From: Pseudomonas frederiksbergensis
Lineage (GTDB): Bacteria > Pseudomonadota > Gammaproteobacteria > Pseudomonadales > Pseudomonadaceae
Assembly: GCF_003732705.1 (NCBI RefSeq)
Contig: NZ_MOBR01000006.1
Coordinates: 124,001 to 188,000, forward strand
Length of the DNA: 64,000 bases
Direction: 5' to 3'
Part shown: one piece after another, positions 1-11,223 of the stretch
Numbering within the stretch: the first letter of the stretch is position 1
Layout: each line of letters begins with the position of its first letter
The notes under the pieces: generated by a model
What the model was told of the DNA's origin: nothing
The model's database searches: none
Seen by the model: only the letters and a program-made list of their open reading frames with translations
Translations under genes and position numbers: made by a program

Positions 1-878
<878 letters not shown>

Positions 879-1997
879 TTGATCGTCTTCCGTTACCTAT
901 CCCGCGAAGTCCTGTTGACCTTGAGCGCCGTCAGCGCCGTGCTGCTGGTCATCATCATGAGCGGTCGCTTCATCAAATACCTCGCGCAGGCGGCTTCGGG
1001 CCAACTGGACCCGGGTTCATTGTTCCTGATCATGGGCTTTCGTTTGCCGGGCTTCCTGCAACTGATCCTGCCATTGGGGCTGTTCCTCGGGATCCTGTTG
1101 TCGTATGGCCGGTTGTACCTGGAAAGCGAAATGACCGTGCTGTCGGCCACCGGCATGAGCCAGCAGCGACTGTTTCGTATCACCCTGTTTCCGGCCACCC
1201 TGGTGGCGCTGGTCGTGGCATGGCTGAGCCTGAGCCTGGCGCCGCAAGGGGCCAATCAGTTTCAGTTGCTGCTGAACAAGCAGGACGCGCTGACCGAGTT
1301 CGATACCCTGGAGCCGGGTCGCTTCCAGGCGTTGCGTGACGGTACGCGGGTGACCTACACCGAAACCCTGACGGACGACCGCATCAACCTGGGTGGCGTG
1401 TTCATTTCGCAAAAGAATATTTCCTCCGATCAGAAGGACCGCGGGATTTCCGTGCTGGTGGCCGAAAAGGGCCGTCAGGAAATCCGCCCTGACGGCAACC
1501 GCTACCTGATCCTCGACAATGGCTACCGCTACGACGGTAATCCGGGGCAGGCCGACTATCGGAAGATCAAGTACGACGAGTACGGCGTTTTGCTGCCCAA
1601 GCCTGATGTCAGTGACGAAGTGACCGACCGTGATGCCATGCCCACCAGCACCCTGGTGGGCAGTGATGACATCCGCTCGCGCACCGAACTGCAATGGCGC
1701 CTGTCCCTGCCGTTGCTGGTCTTCATTGTGACCCTGATGGCGGTGCCGCTGTCGCGCGTCAACCCGCGCCAGGGCCGTTTCCTCAAGCTGCTGCCGGCGA
1801 TTCTTCTTTATATGGCTTACCTGACCATCCTGATTGCCGCCCGCGGCGCCCTCGAAAAGGGCAAGATCCCGGCTGCGCTGGGCTTGTGGTGGGTGCACGG
1901 GCTCTTCCTGGCCATCGGCCTTGCCTTGCTCTACTGGGAGCCGATGCGCTTGAAACTGGCGAGTCGCCGCGACGCGCTGGAGGTGGCTCGTGGTTAA
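879..1997 (+). CDS. lptF: LPS export ABC transporter permease LptF
   Basis: LptF is one of the two inner-membrane permeases that, with LptG and the ATPase LptB, extract lipopolysaccharide from the inner membrane and push it along the LptC-LptA bridge to the outer membrane. The protein has the family layout: N-terminal transmembrane helices, a periplasmic beta-jellyroll domain in the middle, and C-terminal helices. I chose TTG at 879 (372 residues, reading MIVFRYLSREV) because a GGAG at 867-870 sits 8 bases before it. The longer frame would begin at a GTG at 870 that overlaps this ribosome binding site. It overlaps lptG by 8 bases, so the two are translationally coupled. Confidence 0.93.
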   Translation: MIVFRYLSREVLLTLSAVSAVLLVIIMSGRFIKYLAQAASGQLDPGSLFLIMGFRLPGFLQLILPLGLFLGILLSYGRLYLESEMTVLSATGMSQQRLFRITLFPATLVALVVAWLSLSLAPQGANQFQLLLNKQDALTEFDTLEPGRFQALRDGTRVTYTETLTDDRINLGGVFISQKNISSDQKDRGISVLVAEKGRQEIRPDGNRYLILDNGYRYDGNPGQADYRKIKYDEYGVLLPKPDVSDEVTDRDAMPTSTLVGSDDIRSRTELQWRLSLPLLVFIVTLMAVPLSRVNPRQGRFLKLLPAILLYMAYLTILIAARGALEKGKIPAALGLWWVHGLFLAIGLALLYWEPMRLKLASRRDALEVARG

Positions 1998-3051
1998 GCT
2001 CGATCGCTACATTGGTAGCAGTGTTTTCGTGGCGATCCTGGCGGTGCTGGGGATCATTCTCGGTCTGGCGACGCTGTTCGCCTTCATCGATGAAATGAGT
2101 GACGCCAGCGACACCTACACCTTGATGGATGTCCTGAGCTACGTGCTGCTCACCGCGCCACGGCGTCTGTACGACATGTTGCCGATGGCGGCGCTGATCG
2201 GTTGCCTGATCGGCCTCGGCAGTCTGGCCAGCAACAGCGAACTGACCATCATGCGCGCCGCTGGCGTGTCGATCGGGCGGATCGTCTGGGCGGTCATGAA
2301 GCCGATGCTGGTCCTGATGATCGTCGGGGTATTGATCGGCGAGTACGTGGCGCCCGCCACCGAAGTCACCGCCCAGGCCAACCGTTCGTTGGCCCAGGGC
2401 AGCGGCGATGCGCAAAGCGCCAAGCACGGTCTATGGCATCGCCAGGGTGACGAGTTCATCCACGTCAACTCCGTACAGCCTAATGGCCTGTTGTATGGCG
2501 TGACCCGTTATCACTTCGACAAAGAGCGCCATATGCTGTCGGCGAGCTTCGCCAAGCGTGCGGAGTTCGACAAGGATCACTGGCAGCTCACGGATGTGAC
2601 GACCACGCTGTTCCATGAAAAGAATACTGAAGTGGTCAACTCACCGGTCGAGCGCTGGGAAGTTGCGTTAAGTCCGCAGTTGCTGAGCACGGTGGTAATG
2701 GCGCCCGAGTCGTTGTCGATCACCGGCCTGTGGGGCTACATCCATTACCTGGCTGATCAGGGCCTGGCCAACGGTCGCTATTGGCTGGCGTTTTGGGTCA
2801 AGGTGTTGCAGCCATTAGTGACCGCCGCGCTGGTGCTGATGGCAATTTCCTTCATCTTCGGTCCGCTGCGTTCGGTGACCCTCGGTCAGCGGGTGTTTAC
2901 CGGTGTGCTGGTGGGCTTCACCTTCCGTATCGTCCAGGACCTGCTCGGGCCTTCCAGCCTGGTGTTCGGTTTCTCGCCGCTGTTTGCGGTGCTGGTACCG
3001 GCCGGAGTCTGCGCCCTGGCCGGGGTCTGGTTGTTGCGTCGGGCCGGTTGA
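1990..3051 (+). CDS. lptG: LPS export ABC transporter permease LptG
   Basis: LptG is the partner permease of LptF in the LptB2FG lipopolysaccharide extractor. The 353-residue product starts MVKLDRYIGSSVF and has the usual YjgP/YjgQ layout: N-terminal helices, central periplasmic domain, C-terminal helices. The GTG start at 1990 lies inside the end of lptF. A terminator-like hairpin follows at 3087-3117, so lptFG looks like a two-gene operon. Confidence 0.95.
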   Translation: MVKLDRYIGSSVFVAILAVLGIILGLATLFAFIDEMSDASDTYTLMDVLSYVLLTAPRRLYDMLPMAALIGCLIGLGSLASNSELTIMRAAGVSIGRIVWAVMKPMLVLMIVGVLIGEYVAPATEVTAQANRSLAQGSGDAQSAKHGLWHRQGDEFIHVNSVQPNGLLYGVTRYHFDKERHMLSASFAKRAEFDKDHWQLTDVTTTLFHEKNTEVVNSPVERWEVALSPQLLSTVVMAPESLSITGLWGYIHYLADQGLANGRYWLAFWVKVLQPLVTAALVLMAISFIFGPLRSVTLGQRVFTGVLVGFTFRIVQDLLGPSSLVFGFSPLFAVLVPAGVCALAGVWLLRRAG

Positions 3052-3086
3052 TTCCGGGTTTTTCCTGACCTTGCCGTTCGCTGAAT

Positions 3087-3117
3087 ACGCCCTTGTCGCA
3101 AGACCGGGGCGTTTTTG
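3087..3117 (+). terminator. Rho-independent terminator after lptG
   Basis: ACGCCC (3087-3092) and GGGCGT (3107-3112) form a stem followed by a run of T. Confidence 0.7.
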
Positions 3118-3140
3118 TATTCGCCGTCTGACCTGCGAAC

Positions 3141-3170
3141 GTGACGCTTGCGCCGCGGATCAGGTACAAT
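3141..3170 (+). promoter_or_regulatory. Putative sigma-70 promoter of lepA-lepB
   Basis: GTGACG (3141-3146) and TACAAT (3165-3170) are 18 bases apart and about 50 bases before the lepA start. Confidence 0.5.
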
Positions 3171-3222
3171 TCCCGGCTATTTTTCGGCGGGCTATGCCTG
3201 CAGCCTTTTTGAGTGTTGATCC

Positions 3223-5022
3223 GTGAGTGATTTGAGTCATATCCGCAATTTCTCCATCATCGCCCACATTGACCATGGCAAGTCGACGCTGGCCGATCGC
3301 TTCATCCAGATGTGCGGCGGCCTTGCCGAGCGCGAAATGGAAGCCCAGGTGCTGGACTCCATGGACCTGGAACGTGAACGCGGGATCACCATCAAGGCCC
3401 ACAGCGTCACCCTTTATTACACGGCTCGCGATGGCATCAAGTACCAGCTGAACTTCATTGACACCCCCGGCCACGTTGACTTCACCTATGAAGTCAGTCG
3501 GTCGCTGGCGGCCTGTGAAGGTGCGTTGCTGGTGGTCGATGCCGGTCAGGGTGTCGAGGCGCAGTCGGTTGCCAACTGCTACACGGCGATCGAGCAAGGC
3601 CTGGAAGTGATGCCGGTGCTGAACAAGATCGACCTGCCACAGGCTGATCCGGACCGCGTCAAAGACGAAATCGAAAAAATCATCGGTATCGATGCCACCG
3701 ATGCGGTCGAGTGCAGTGCCAAGACCGGCCTGGGCGTCGATGAAGTCCTCGAACGCCTGGTTCACACCATTCCTGCGCCGACCGGCAACTACGAAGATCC
3801 GCTGCAAGCGTTGATCATCGACTCCTGGTTCGACAACTACCTGGGCGTTGTTTCCCTGGTACGTGTGCGCCACGGTCGCGTGCGCAAGGGCGACAAGATT
3901 CTGGTCAAGTCCACCGGCAAGATCCATCTGGTGGACAGCGTCGGCGTCTTCAACCCGAAACACACCGCCACCGTTGACCTGAAGGCCGGCGAAGTGGGCT
4001 TCATCATCGCCGGTATCAAGGACATTCACGGTGCACCGGTCGGTGACACCCTGACCTTGAGCTCCACCCCCGACGTTGACGTGCTGCCCGGCTTCAAACG
4101 CATTCAGCCGCAGGTTTACGCCGGTCTGTTCCCGGTCAGCTCCGACGACTTCGAAGATTTCCGTGAAGCCCTGCAAAAGCTCACGCTCAACGACTCGTCC
4201 CTGCAGTACACCCCGGAAAGCTCCGACGCCCTGGGCTTCGGCTTCCGTTGCGGGTTCCTCGGCATGCTGCACATGGAAATCATCCAGGAGCGTCTCGAGC
4301 GCGAGTACGACCTGGACCTGATCACCACGGCGCCGACGGTCATTTTCGAACTGTTGCTGAAAACCGGTGAAACGATTTACGTCGATAACCCGTCGAAGCT
4401 TCCAGACCTGTCCTCGATCGAAGACATGCGTGAACCGATCGTGCGGGCCAATATTCTTGTGCCGCAAGAGCACCTGGGCAACGTCATTACCCTGTGTATC
4501 GAAAAGCGTGGCGTACAACACGACATGCTGTTCCTCGGTTCCCAGGTCCAGGTGACCTACGATTTGCCGATGAACGAAGTGGTCCTGGACTTCTTCGACC
4601 GTCTGAAATCCACCAGTCGCGGCTATGCTTCGCTGGATTACCATTTCGATCGTTATCAATCAGCTAATCTGGTGAAACTGGATGTGCTGATCAACGGTGA
4701 CAAGGTCGACGCCCTGGCGCTGATCGTGCACAAAGATAACGCGCACTACAAAGGTCGCCAGTTGACCGAGAAGATGAAAGAACTGATTCCGCGCCAGATG
4801 TTCGACGTCGCGATCCAGGCCGCCATTGGCGGGCAGATCATCGCTCGAACCTCCGTCAAGGCACTCAGAAAGAACGTATTGGCCAAATGCTACGGCGGTG
4901 ACGTTAGCCGTAAGAAGAAACTGCTGGAAAAGCAAAAGGCCGGTAAAAAACGCATGAAGCAAGTCGGTAACGTGGAAATTCCACAAGAAGCCTTCCTTGC
5001 AGTGCTCAGGTTGGATAGTTAG
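3223..5022 (+). CDS. lepA: Elongation factor 4 (LepA/EF4)
   Basis: LepA is a ribosome-binding translational GTPase related to EF-G that influences translation initiation and back-translocation under stress. At 599 residues it has the normal family length. The P-loop AHIDHGKST is near residues 14-22, followed by the DTPGH and NKID motifs, EF-G-like domains II, III and V, and the LepA-specific C-terminal domain rich in lysine. It starts at GTG 3223. lepB follows after only 5 bases, the conserved lepA-lepB arrangement in gammaproteobacteria. Confidence 0.98.
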   Translation: MSDLSHIRNFSIIAHIDHGKSTLADRFIQMCGGLAEREMEAQVLDSMDLERERGITIKAHSVTLYYTARDGIKYQLNFIDTPGHVDFTYEVSRSLAACEGALLVVDAGQGVEAQSVANCYTAIEQGLEVMPVLNKIDLPQADPDRVKDEIEKIIGIDATDAVECSAKTGLGVDEVLERLVHTIPAPTGNYEDPLQALIIDSWFDNYLGVVSLVRVRHGRVRKGDKILVKSTGKIHLVDSVGVFNPKHTATVDLKAGEVGFIIAGIKDIHGAPVGDTLTLSSTPDVDVLPGFKRIQPQVYAGLFPVSSDDFEDFREALQKLTLNDSSLQYTPESSDALGFGFRCGFLGMLHMEIIQERLEREYDLDLITTAPTVIFELLLKTGETIYVDNPSKLPDLSSIEDMREPIVRANILVPQEHLGNVITLCIEKRGVQHDMLFLGSQVQVTYDLPMNEVVLDFFDRLKSTSRGYASLDYHFDRYQSANLVKLDVLINGDKVDALALIVHKDNAHYKGRQLTEKMKELIPRQMFDVAIQAAIGGQIIARTSVKALRKNVLAKCYGGDVSRKKKLLEKQKAGKKRMKQVGNVEIPQEAFLAVLRLDS

Positions 5023-5027
5023 GTCCT

Positions 5028-5882
5028 ATGTCACTAAATTTCCCGCTGTTGCTGGTCATCGCCGTGTTCGTCTGCGGCCTGTTGGCGTTGCTCGATCTGG
5101 TTTTCCTGGCGCCGCGTCGGCGTGCCGCCATTACCTCCTATCAGGGCCGCGTCAGCCAGCCTGATGGCGTGGTGGTCGAGAAACTGAACAAAGAGCCGCT
5201 GCTGGTCGAATACGGCAAGTCGTTCTTCCCGGTGTTGTTCATCGTGCTGGTGCTGCGTTCGTTCCTGGTGGAACCGTTCCAGATTCCTTCCGGCTCGATG
5301 AAACCGACCCTGGACGTTGGCGACTTCATTCTGGTGAACAAGTTTTCTTACGGGATCCGCCTGCCGGTGATCGACAAGAAAGTCATCGAAGTCGGTGATC
5401 CACAGCGTGGCGATGTGATGGTGTTCCGCTATCCGAGCGATCCGAACGTCAACTACATCAAGCGTGTAGTGGGCCTGCCGGGTGACCAGATTCGTTACAC
5501 CGCCGACAAGCGCCTGTTCGTCAACGGTGAGTCGATCGCCGAGCAACTGGTCGGCTCCGAGCCGGGCACGTTGGGCAGCGCCGAACTGTACGAAGAAAAA
5601 CTCGGTGCGGCGGAGCACCAGATCCGCAAGGAAATGAGCCGCTACCGCGCAACGCCGGACCATACCTGGACCGTGCCTGCCGGGCACTACTTCATGATGG
5701 GCGACAACCGCGACAACTCCAACGACAGTCGCTACTGGGATGATCCGACTATTCCCAAGGATCTGCTGGGCATGGTTCCCGACAAGAATATCGTCGGCAA
5801 GGCTTTCGCAGTCTGGATGAGCTGGCCGGAACCCAAACTCAGTCACCTGCCGAATTTCTCGCGGGTTGGCCTGATCAAGTAA
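5028..5882 (+). CDS. lepB: Signal peptidase I (LepB)
   Basis: LepB is the inner-membrane serine protease that cleaves signal peptides from Sec- and Tat-exported proteins on the periplasmic side. The 284-residue protein has two N-terminal membrane segments (about residues 5-28 and 65-82). The catalytic serine is in IPSGSMKPT (Ser90) and the general-base lysine in YIKRVVGLPGD (Lys145). The box GDNRDNSNDSR is also present. It sits 5 bases behind lepA in the same operon. Confidence 0.98.
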   Translation: MSLNFPLLLVIAVFVCGLLALLDLVFLAPRRRAAITSYQGRVSQPDGVVVEKLNKEPLLVEYGKSFFPVLFIVLVLRSFLVEPFQIPSGSMKPTLDVGDFILVNKFSYGIRLPVIDKKVIEVGDPQRGDVMVFRYPSDPNVNYIKRVVGLPGDQIRYTADKRLFVNGESIAEQLVGSEPGTLGSAELYEEKLGAAEHQIRKEMSRYRATPDHTWTVPAGHYFMMGDNRDNSNDSRYWDDPTIPKDLLGMVPDKNIVGKAFAVWMSWPEPKLSHLPNFSRVGLIK

Positions 5883-6066
5883 TCACACACGGCGCTGTTG
5901 AACACAGCGCCGAATGCATTTCTGGAGTCGACACATTCGGCGCTGGACGCATGAAAACAATGATATTCAGGACGTAATTTTTGAACACAGCGTTAATTGT
6001 CCCAAGCCTGCGCCGCATCACGGCGATGGCGGTGGAATCCAACCACGAACTCAGCGTGGGTAAACC
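5883..6066 (+). other. lepB-rnc gap lacking the usual DUF4845 gene
   Basis: In Pseudomonas a DUF4845 gene of roughly 125 codons normally separates lepB and rnc (PA0769 in PAO1). Here only 184 bases remain. The gap holds a GGCGCTG...CAGCGCC hairpin (5891-5911) and a GGAG at about 5922 like a ribosome binding site with no ATG after it. A 12-base direct repeat TTGAACACAGCG occurs at 5898-5909 and 5981-5992. A 29-codon frame starts at TTG 5981 and its TGA (6068-6070) overlaps the rnc GTG, as the DUF4845 stop would. This looks like a deletion scar, but that is inference. Confidence 0.5.
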
Positions 6067-6756
6067 GTGAGCGTCTCCTTAAGTCGTCTAGAGCGTCAGC
6101 TCGGCTACACCTTCAAGGACCAGGAACTGATGGTCCTGGCCCTGACTCACCGCAGTTTTGCCGGGCGTAACAACGAACGCCTGGAATTCCTCGGTGATGC
6201 CATCCTTAACTTCGTCGCTGGCGAGGCGCTGTTCGATCGCTTCCCGCTGGCCCGCGAAGGCCAGTTGTCGCGTTTGCGCGCACGTCTGGTGAAAGGTGAG
6301 ACCCTGGCCGTACTGGCCCGTGGTTTCGATCTGGGCGATTACCTGCGCCTGGGGTCCGGGGAATTGAAGAGTGGCGGTTTCCGTCGCGAGTCGATTCTGG
6401 CCGATGCCTTGGAAGCGCTGATCGGTGCGATCTACCTGGACGCCGGTATGGACATGGCGCGCGAGCGCGTGTTGGCCTGGCTGGCCGGTGAGTTCGAGGG
6501 CCTGACCCTGGTCGACACCAACAAAGATCCGAAAACCCGCCTGCAGGAATTCCTGCAATCGCGGGGCTGTGAGCTGCCACGTTACGAAGTGGTGGATATC
6601 CAGGGTGAGCCGCATTGCCGAGTCTTCTTCGTCGAATGCGAAATCACCTTACTGAATGAAAAAAGCCGAGGTCAGGGTGTGAGTCGTCGTATTGCCGAAC
6701 AGGTAGCGGCCGCCGCAGCACTGATTGCCCTGGGTGTGGAGAATGGCAATGACTGA
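6067..6756 (+). CDS. rnc: Ribonuclease III
   Basis: RNase III cleaves double-stranded RNA, including the 30S rRNA precursor and sense-antisense duplexes. The 229-residue protein has the endonuclease signature ERLEFLGDA (residues 37-45), with the acidic metal ligands, and a double-stranded RNA-binding domain from about residue 155 to the end. It starts at GTG 6067 and its last 8 bases overlap era, so rnc and era are coupled as in most proteobacteria. Confidence 0.98.
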   Translation: MSVSLSRLERQLGYTFKDQELMVLALTHRSFAGRNNERLEFLGDAILNFVAGEALFDRFPLAREGQLSRLRARLVKGETLAVLARGFDLGDYLRLGSGELKSGGFRRESILADALEALIGAIYLDAGMDMARERVLAWLAGEFEGLTLVDTNKDPKTRLQEFLQSRGCELPRYEVVDIQGEPHCRVFFVECEITLLNEKSRGQGVSRRIAEQVAAAAALIALGVENGND

Positions 6757-7651
6757 TACAACCGCAACACGCTGTGGCTATGTTGCCATCGTCGGCCGTC
6801 CCAACGTGGGCAAGTCCACGCTGCTGAACCACATACTGGGCCAGAAGCTGGCGATCACCTCGCGCAAGCCGCAAACCACCCGTCACAACATGCTGGGCAT
6901 CAAGACCGAAGGCGCCATCCAGGCCGTTTACGTCGACACCCCGGGCATGCACAAGGGTGGCGAAAAGGCACTGAACCGCTACATGAACAAAACCGCTTCG
7001 GCGGCGTTGAAAGATGTCGACGTGGTGATCTTCGTGGTTGACCGCACCAAGTGGACCGACGAAGACCAGATGGTCCTCGAGCGCGTCCAATACGTGACCG
7101 GCCCTTTGATCGTGGCGCTGAACAAGACCGATCGCATCGAAGACAAAGCCGAGCTGATGCCACACCTGAGCTGGTTGCAGGAACAGCTGCCGAACGCGCA
7201 GATCATGCCGATCTCGGCCCAGCACGGACACAACCTCGAAGCGCTGGAGCGCGTGATCGCCGGTTACCTGCCGGAAAACGAGCACTTCTTCCCGGAAGAC
7301 CAGATCACCGACCGCAGCAGCCGTTTCCTCGCCGCTGAACTGGTGCGTGAAAAAATCATGCGCCAGATGGGCGCCGAGCTGCCGTACCAGATCACCGTCG
7401 AAATCGAAGAGTTCAAGCAGCAGGGCAAAACCCTGCACATCCATGCGTTGATCCTCGTTGAACGTGACGGCCAGAAGAAGATCATCATTGGCGACAAGGG
7501 CGAGCGCATCAAACGTATCGGCACCGAGGCGCGCAAGGACATGGAGCTGCTGTTCGACTCCAAGATCATGCTCAACCTCTGGGTGAAAGTGAAAGGCGGC
7601 TGGTCCGATGACGAACGCGCGCTGCGTTCGCTGGGTTATGGCGACCTGTAA
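6749..7651 (+). CDS. era: GTPase Era
   Basis: Era is an essential GTPase that binds the 3' end of 16S rRNA and assists 30S subunit maturation. The 300-residue product has the G1 motif GRPNVGKS (residues 16-23), the DTPG motif, NKTD, and a C-terminal KH domain containing [14 protein letters not shown] chose ATG 6749 over the upstream ATG 6743 and TTG 6725 because the GGAG at 6738-6741 gives it a 7-base spacing. It overlaps rnc by 8 bases. Confidence 0.97.
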   Translation: MTDTTATRCGYVAIVGRPNVGKSTLLNHILGQKLAITSRKPQTTRHNMLGIKTEGAIQAVYVDTPGMHKGGEKALNRYMNKTASAALKDVDVVIFVVDRTKWTDEDQMVLERVQYVTGPLIVALNKTDRIEDKAELMPHLSWLQEQLPNAQIMPISAQHGHNLEALERVIAGYLPENEHFFPEDQITDRSSRFLAAELVREKIMRQMGAELPYQITVEIEEFKQQGKTLHIHALILVERDGQKKIIIGDKGERIKRIGTEARKDMELLFDSKIMLNLWVKVKGGWSDDERALRSLGYGDL

Positions 7652-7680
7652 CACCGGATCCAGAAACACCGAAGAACCCA

Positions 7681-7770
7681 TGTGGGAGCGAGCTTGCTCG
7701 CGATGAGGTCCTGAAACTCAACATCAAAGTTGACTGACAGATCGCCATCGCGAGCAAGCTCGCTCCCACA
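7681..7770. repeat. REP pair (inverted palindromic repeat)
   Basis: Two inverted copies of TGTGGGAGCGAGCTTGCTCG lie about 40 bases apart between era and recO. This is the common Pseudomonas REP doublet. Confidence 0.9.
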
Positions 7771-7824
7771 TTAGTTTCAGGTGGTTTATAAGATCGCGTT
7801 CCTCTCTTGAGTATCCTGACTTCC

Positions 7825-8514
7825 ATGTCTCAAACCCAACCCATCGGCCAACTCGCCTACGTGCTCCACAGTCGCGCCTACCGCGAAACCAGTGCGTTGG
7901 TGGATTTCCTCACGCCGCAAGGTCGGCTGCGGGCGGTGTTGCGCAGTGCGCGGGGCAAGGCCGGGACACTGGCGCGGCCGTTTGTGCCGCTGGAAGTCGA
8001 GTTTCGCGGGCGAGGGGAGCTGAAGAATGTCGGGCGCATGGAAAGTGCGGGCACTTCTACCTGGCTCATCGGCGAGGCACTGTTCAGTGGCCTCTACCTC
8101 AATGAACTGCTGATTCGCCTGCTGCCGGCCGAAGATCCGCATCCCGGTGTCTTCGATCACTACGCCGCGACGCTGCTCGCCTTGGCTGAAGGCCGTCCGC
8201 TGGAGCCGTTGCTGCGCTCCTTCGAATGGCGTCTGTTGGATGATCTCGGCTATGGCTTCGCGCTGAATACCGACATCCATGGCGATCCCATCGCGCCGGA
8301 CGGGCTCTATCGTCTGCAAGTGGATGCCGGGCTGGAGCGGGTTTACCTGCTGCAACCGGGCCTGTTCAACGGCACCGAACTACTGGCCATGGCCGAAGCT
8401 GACTGGTCAGCCCCCGGCGCACTATCGGCCGCCAAGCGTTTGATGCGCCAGGCGTTGGCCGTTCACTTGGGCGGTCGTCCGCTGGTCAGTCGCGAACTGT
8501 TTCGCAAGCCCTGA
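7825..8514 (+). CDS. recO: DNA repair protein RecO
   Basis: RecO works with RecF and RecR to load RecA on SSB-coated single-stranded DNA in recombinational gap repair. The 229-residue protein has the N-terminal OB-fold with the typical [17 protein letters not shown] start and an alpha-helical C-terminal half. I took ATG 7825; a TTG at 7807 is in frame but has no better ribosome binding site. It lies between era and pdxJ, the conserved order, but is separated from era by a REP pair. Confidence 0.95.
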   Translation: MSQTQPIGQLAYVLHSRAYRETSALVDFLTPQGRLRAVLRSARGKAGTLARPFVPLEVEFRGRGELKNVGRMESAGTSTWLIGEALFSGLYLNELLIRLLPAEDPHPGVFDHYAATLLALAEGRPLEPLLRSFEWRLLDDLGYGFALNTDIHGDPIAPDGLYRLQVDAGLERVYLLQPGLFNGTELLAMAEADWSAPGALSAAKRLMRQALAVHLGGRPLVSRELFRKP

Positions 8515-8562
8515 TCACCCCGTATGCTGTGCACCGAACTTACCTCTCTCAGGAGCGCTTCC

Positions 8563-9309
8563 GTGACCACCAGCAATCGCATTCTTCTTGGCGTGAACAT
8601 CGACCACGTTGCCACCCTGCGTCAGGCCCGGGGCACTCGTTACCCGGATCCGGTCAAGGCAGCACTGGACGCGGAAGAGGCGGGCGCTGACGGCATCACC
8701 GTGCACCTGCGCGAAGACCGTCGGCACATCCAGGAGCGCGACGTGTTGCTGCTCAAGGACGTGCTGCAAACCCGTATGAACTTCGAAATGGGCGTCACCG
8801 AAGAAATGATGGCGTTCGCCGAGCGCATCCGTCCGGCGCACATTTGTCTGGTGCCGGAAACCCGTCAGGAGCTGACCACCGAGGGCGGACTGGACGTGGC
8901 CGGGCAGGAAGCGCGGATCAAGGCAGCGGTGGATCGCCTGTCGAAAATCGGTTGTGAAGTGTCGCTGTTCATCGACGCCGATGAGCGGCAGATCGCGGCG
9001 TCCAAGCGTGTGGGCGCTCCCGCTATCGAACTGCACACCGGTCGTTACGCCGACGCCGAGACGCCAACCGACGTGGCTGAAGAGCTGAAGCGTGTGGCGG
9101 ATGGCGTGGCGTTTGGTTTGACCCAGGGCTTGATCGTCAATGCCGGCCATGGCCTGCATTATCACAACGTCGAAGCCGTGGCGGCGATCAAGGGCATCAA
9201 CGAACTGAACATCGGCCATGCGCTGGTGGCCCATGCGTTGTTTGTCGGCTTCAAGTCGGCGGTTTCGGAGATGAAAGCATTGATCCTGGCGGCGGCACTC
9301 AAGGGTTGA
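8563..9309 (+). CDS. pdxJ: Pyridoxine 5'-phosphate synthase PdxJ
   Basis: PdxJ condenses 1-deoxyxylulose 5-phosphate with 3-amino-2-oxopropyl phosphate to make pyridoxine 5'-phosphate in the DXP-dependent vitamin B6 pathway. The 248-residue product begins with the family pattern [18 protein letters not shown] and is a TIM barrel with conserved His and Glu active-site residues (for example in [16 protein letters not shown]). GTG 8563 is the start because AGGAG at 8551-8555 precedes it by 7 bases. It follows recO by 48 bases. Confidence 0.97.
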   Translation: MTTSNRILLGVNIDHVATLRQARGTRYPDPVKAALDAEEAGADGITVHLREDRRHIQERDVLLLKDVLQTRMNFEMGVTEEMMAFAERIRPAHICLVPETRQELTTEGGLDVAGQEARIKAAVDRLSKIGCEVSLFIDADERQIAASKRVGAPAIELHTGRYADAETPTDVAEELKRVADGVAFGLTQGLIVNAGHGLHYHNVEAVAAIKGINELNIGHALVAHALFVGFKSAVSEMKALILAAALKG

Positions 9310-9325
9310 GATAGGCGGCGCTACC

Positions 9326-9353
9326 TTCGCAGGCAAGCCTCGCGCCTACGGGA
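9326..9353. repeat. Single degenerate REP unit
   Basis: A lone half of the GCAAGCCTCGC...CTAC repeat family, without its inverted partner, lies after pdxJ. Confidence 0.5.
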
Positions 9354-9370
9354 TTGTGTTGGTCCGCGAT

Positions 9371-9482
9371 GATCGTTCCCACGCTCCGCGTGGGAATGCC
9401 GCCGGGGACGCTCCGCGTTCCGCTTCACCAACTGACGCAGAGCGTCAGGAGATGCATTCCCACGCGGAGCGTGGGAACGATC
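9371..9482. repeat. GATCGTTCCCACGC palindrome family, copy 1
   Basis: About 112 bases begin with GATCGTTCCCACGCTCCGCG and end with its near-perfect inverted copy. Inner arms (GACGCTC/GAGCGTC) also pair. Related copies occur at 30564-30676 and 35424-35530. All three lie between genes. Confidence 0.88.
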
Positions 9483-9488
9483 AAAGAT

Positions 9489-11000
<1,512 letters not shown>

Positions 11001-11175
11001 CTAGTCTGCTAGAGAATCGAAAACCTGCCCGGAGCCCGCAGGAATGGGCCCGAACAGCATTTTGTGACAGAAAAAATAACCCCCGATAAGCACCGGCTTG
11101 AGGCCCTGTTACCCGGCCCGACGCCCGGGTTATGCCGCCCGTACCGTTTCGGGTGATGTCGCGGGCGGTTTAGGC

Positions 11176-11181
11176 TAGAAT
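11176..11181 (+). promoter_or_regulatory. Putative -10 element of purL
   Basis: TAGAAT at 11176-11181 lies 43 bases before the purL ATG in the mltF-purL divergent region. I see no strong -35 partner. Confidence 0.35.
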
Positions 11182-11223
11182 GCACGGCCTCAAAGCACAC
11201 CCCTTCCCGAGGCTGTCCCGAAG

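Noticed and set aside
3160..4659. 499-codon open frame on the minus strand
   Set aside because: Antisense to lepA, with the same shadow-like composition and no family resemblance.
7681..7770. REP pairs as CRISPR repeats
   Set aside because: They are inverted pairs at scattered sites, not direct repeats with regular spacers.
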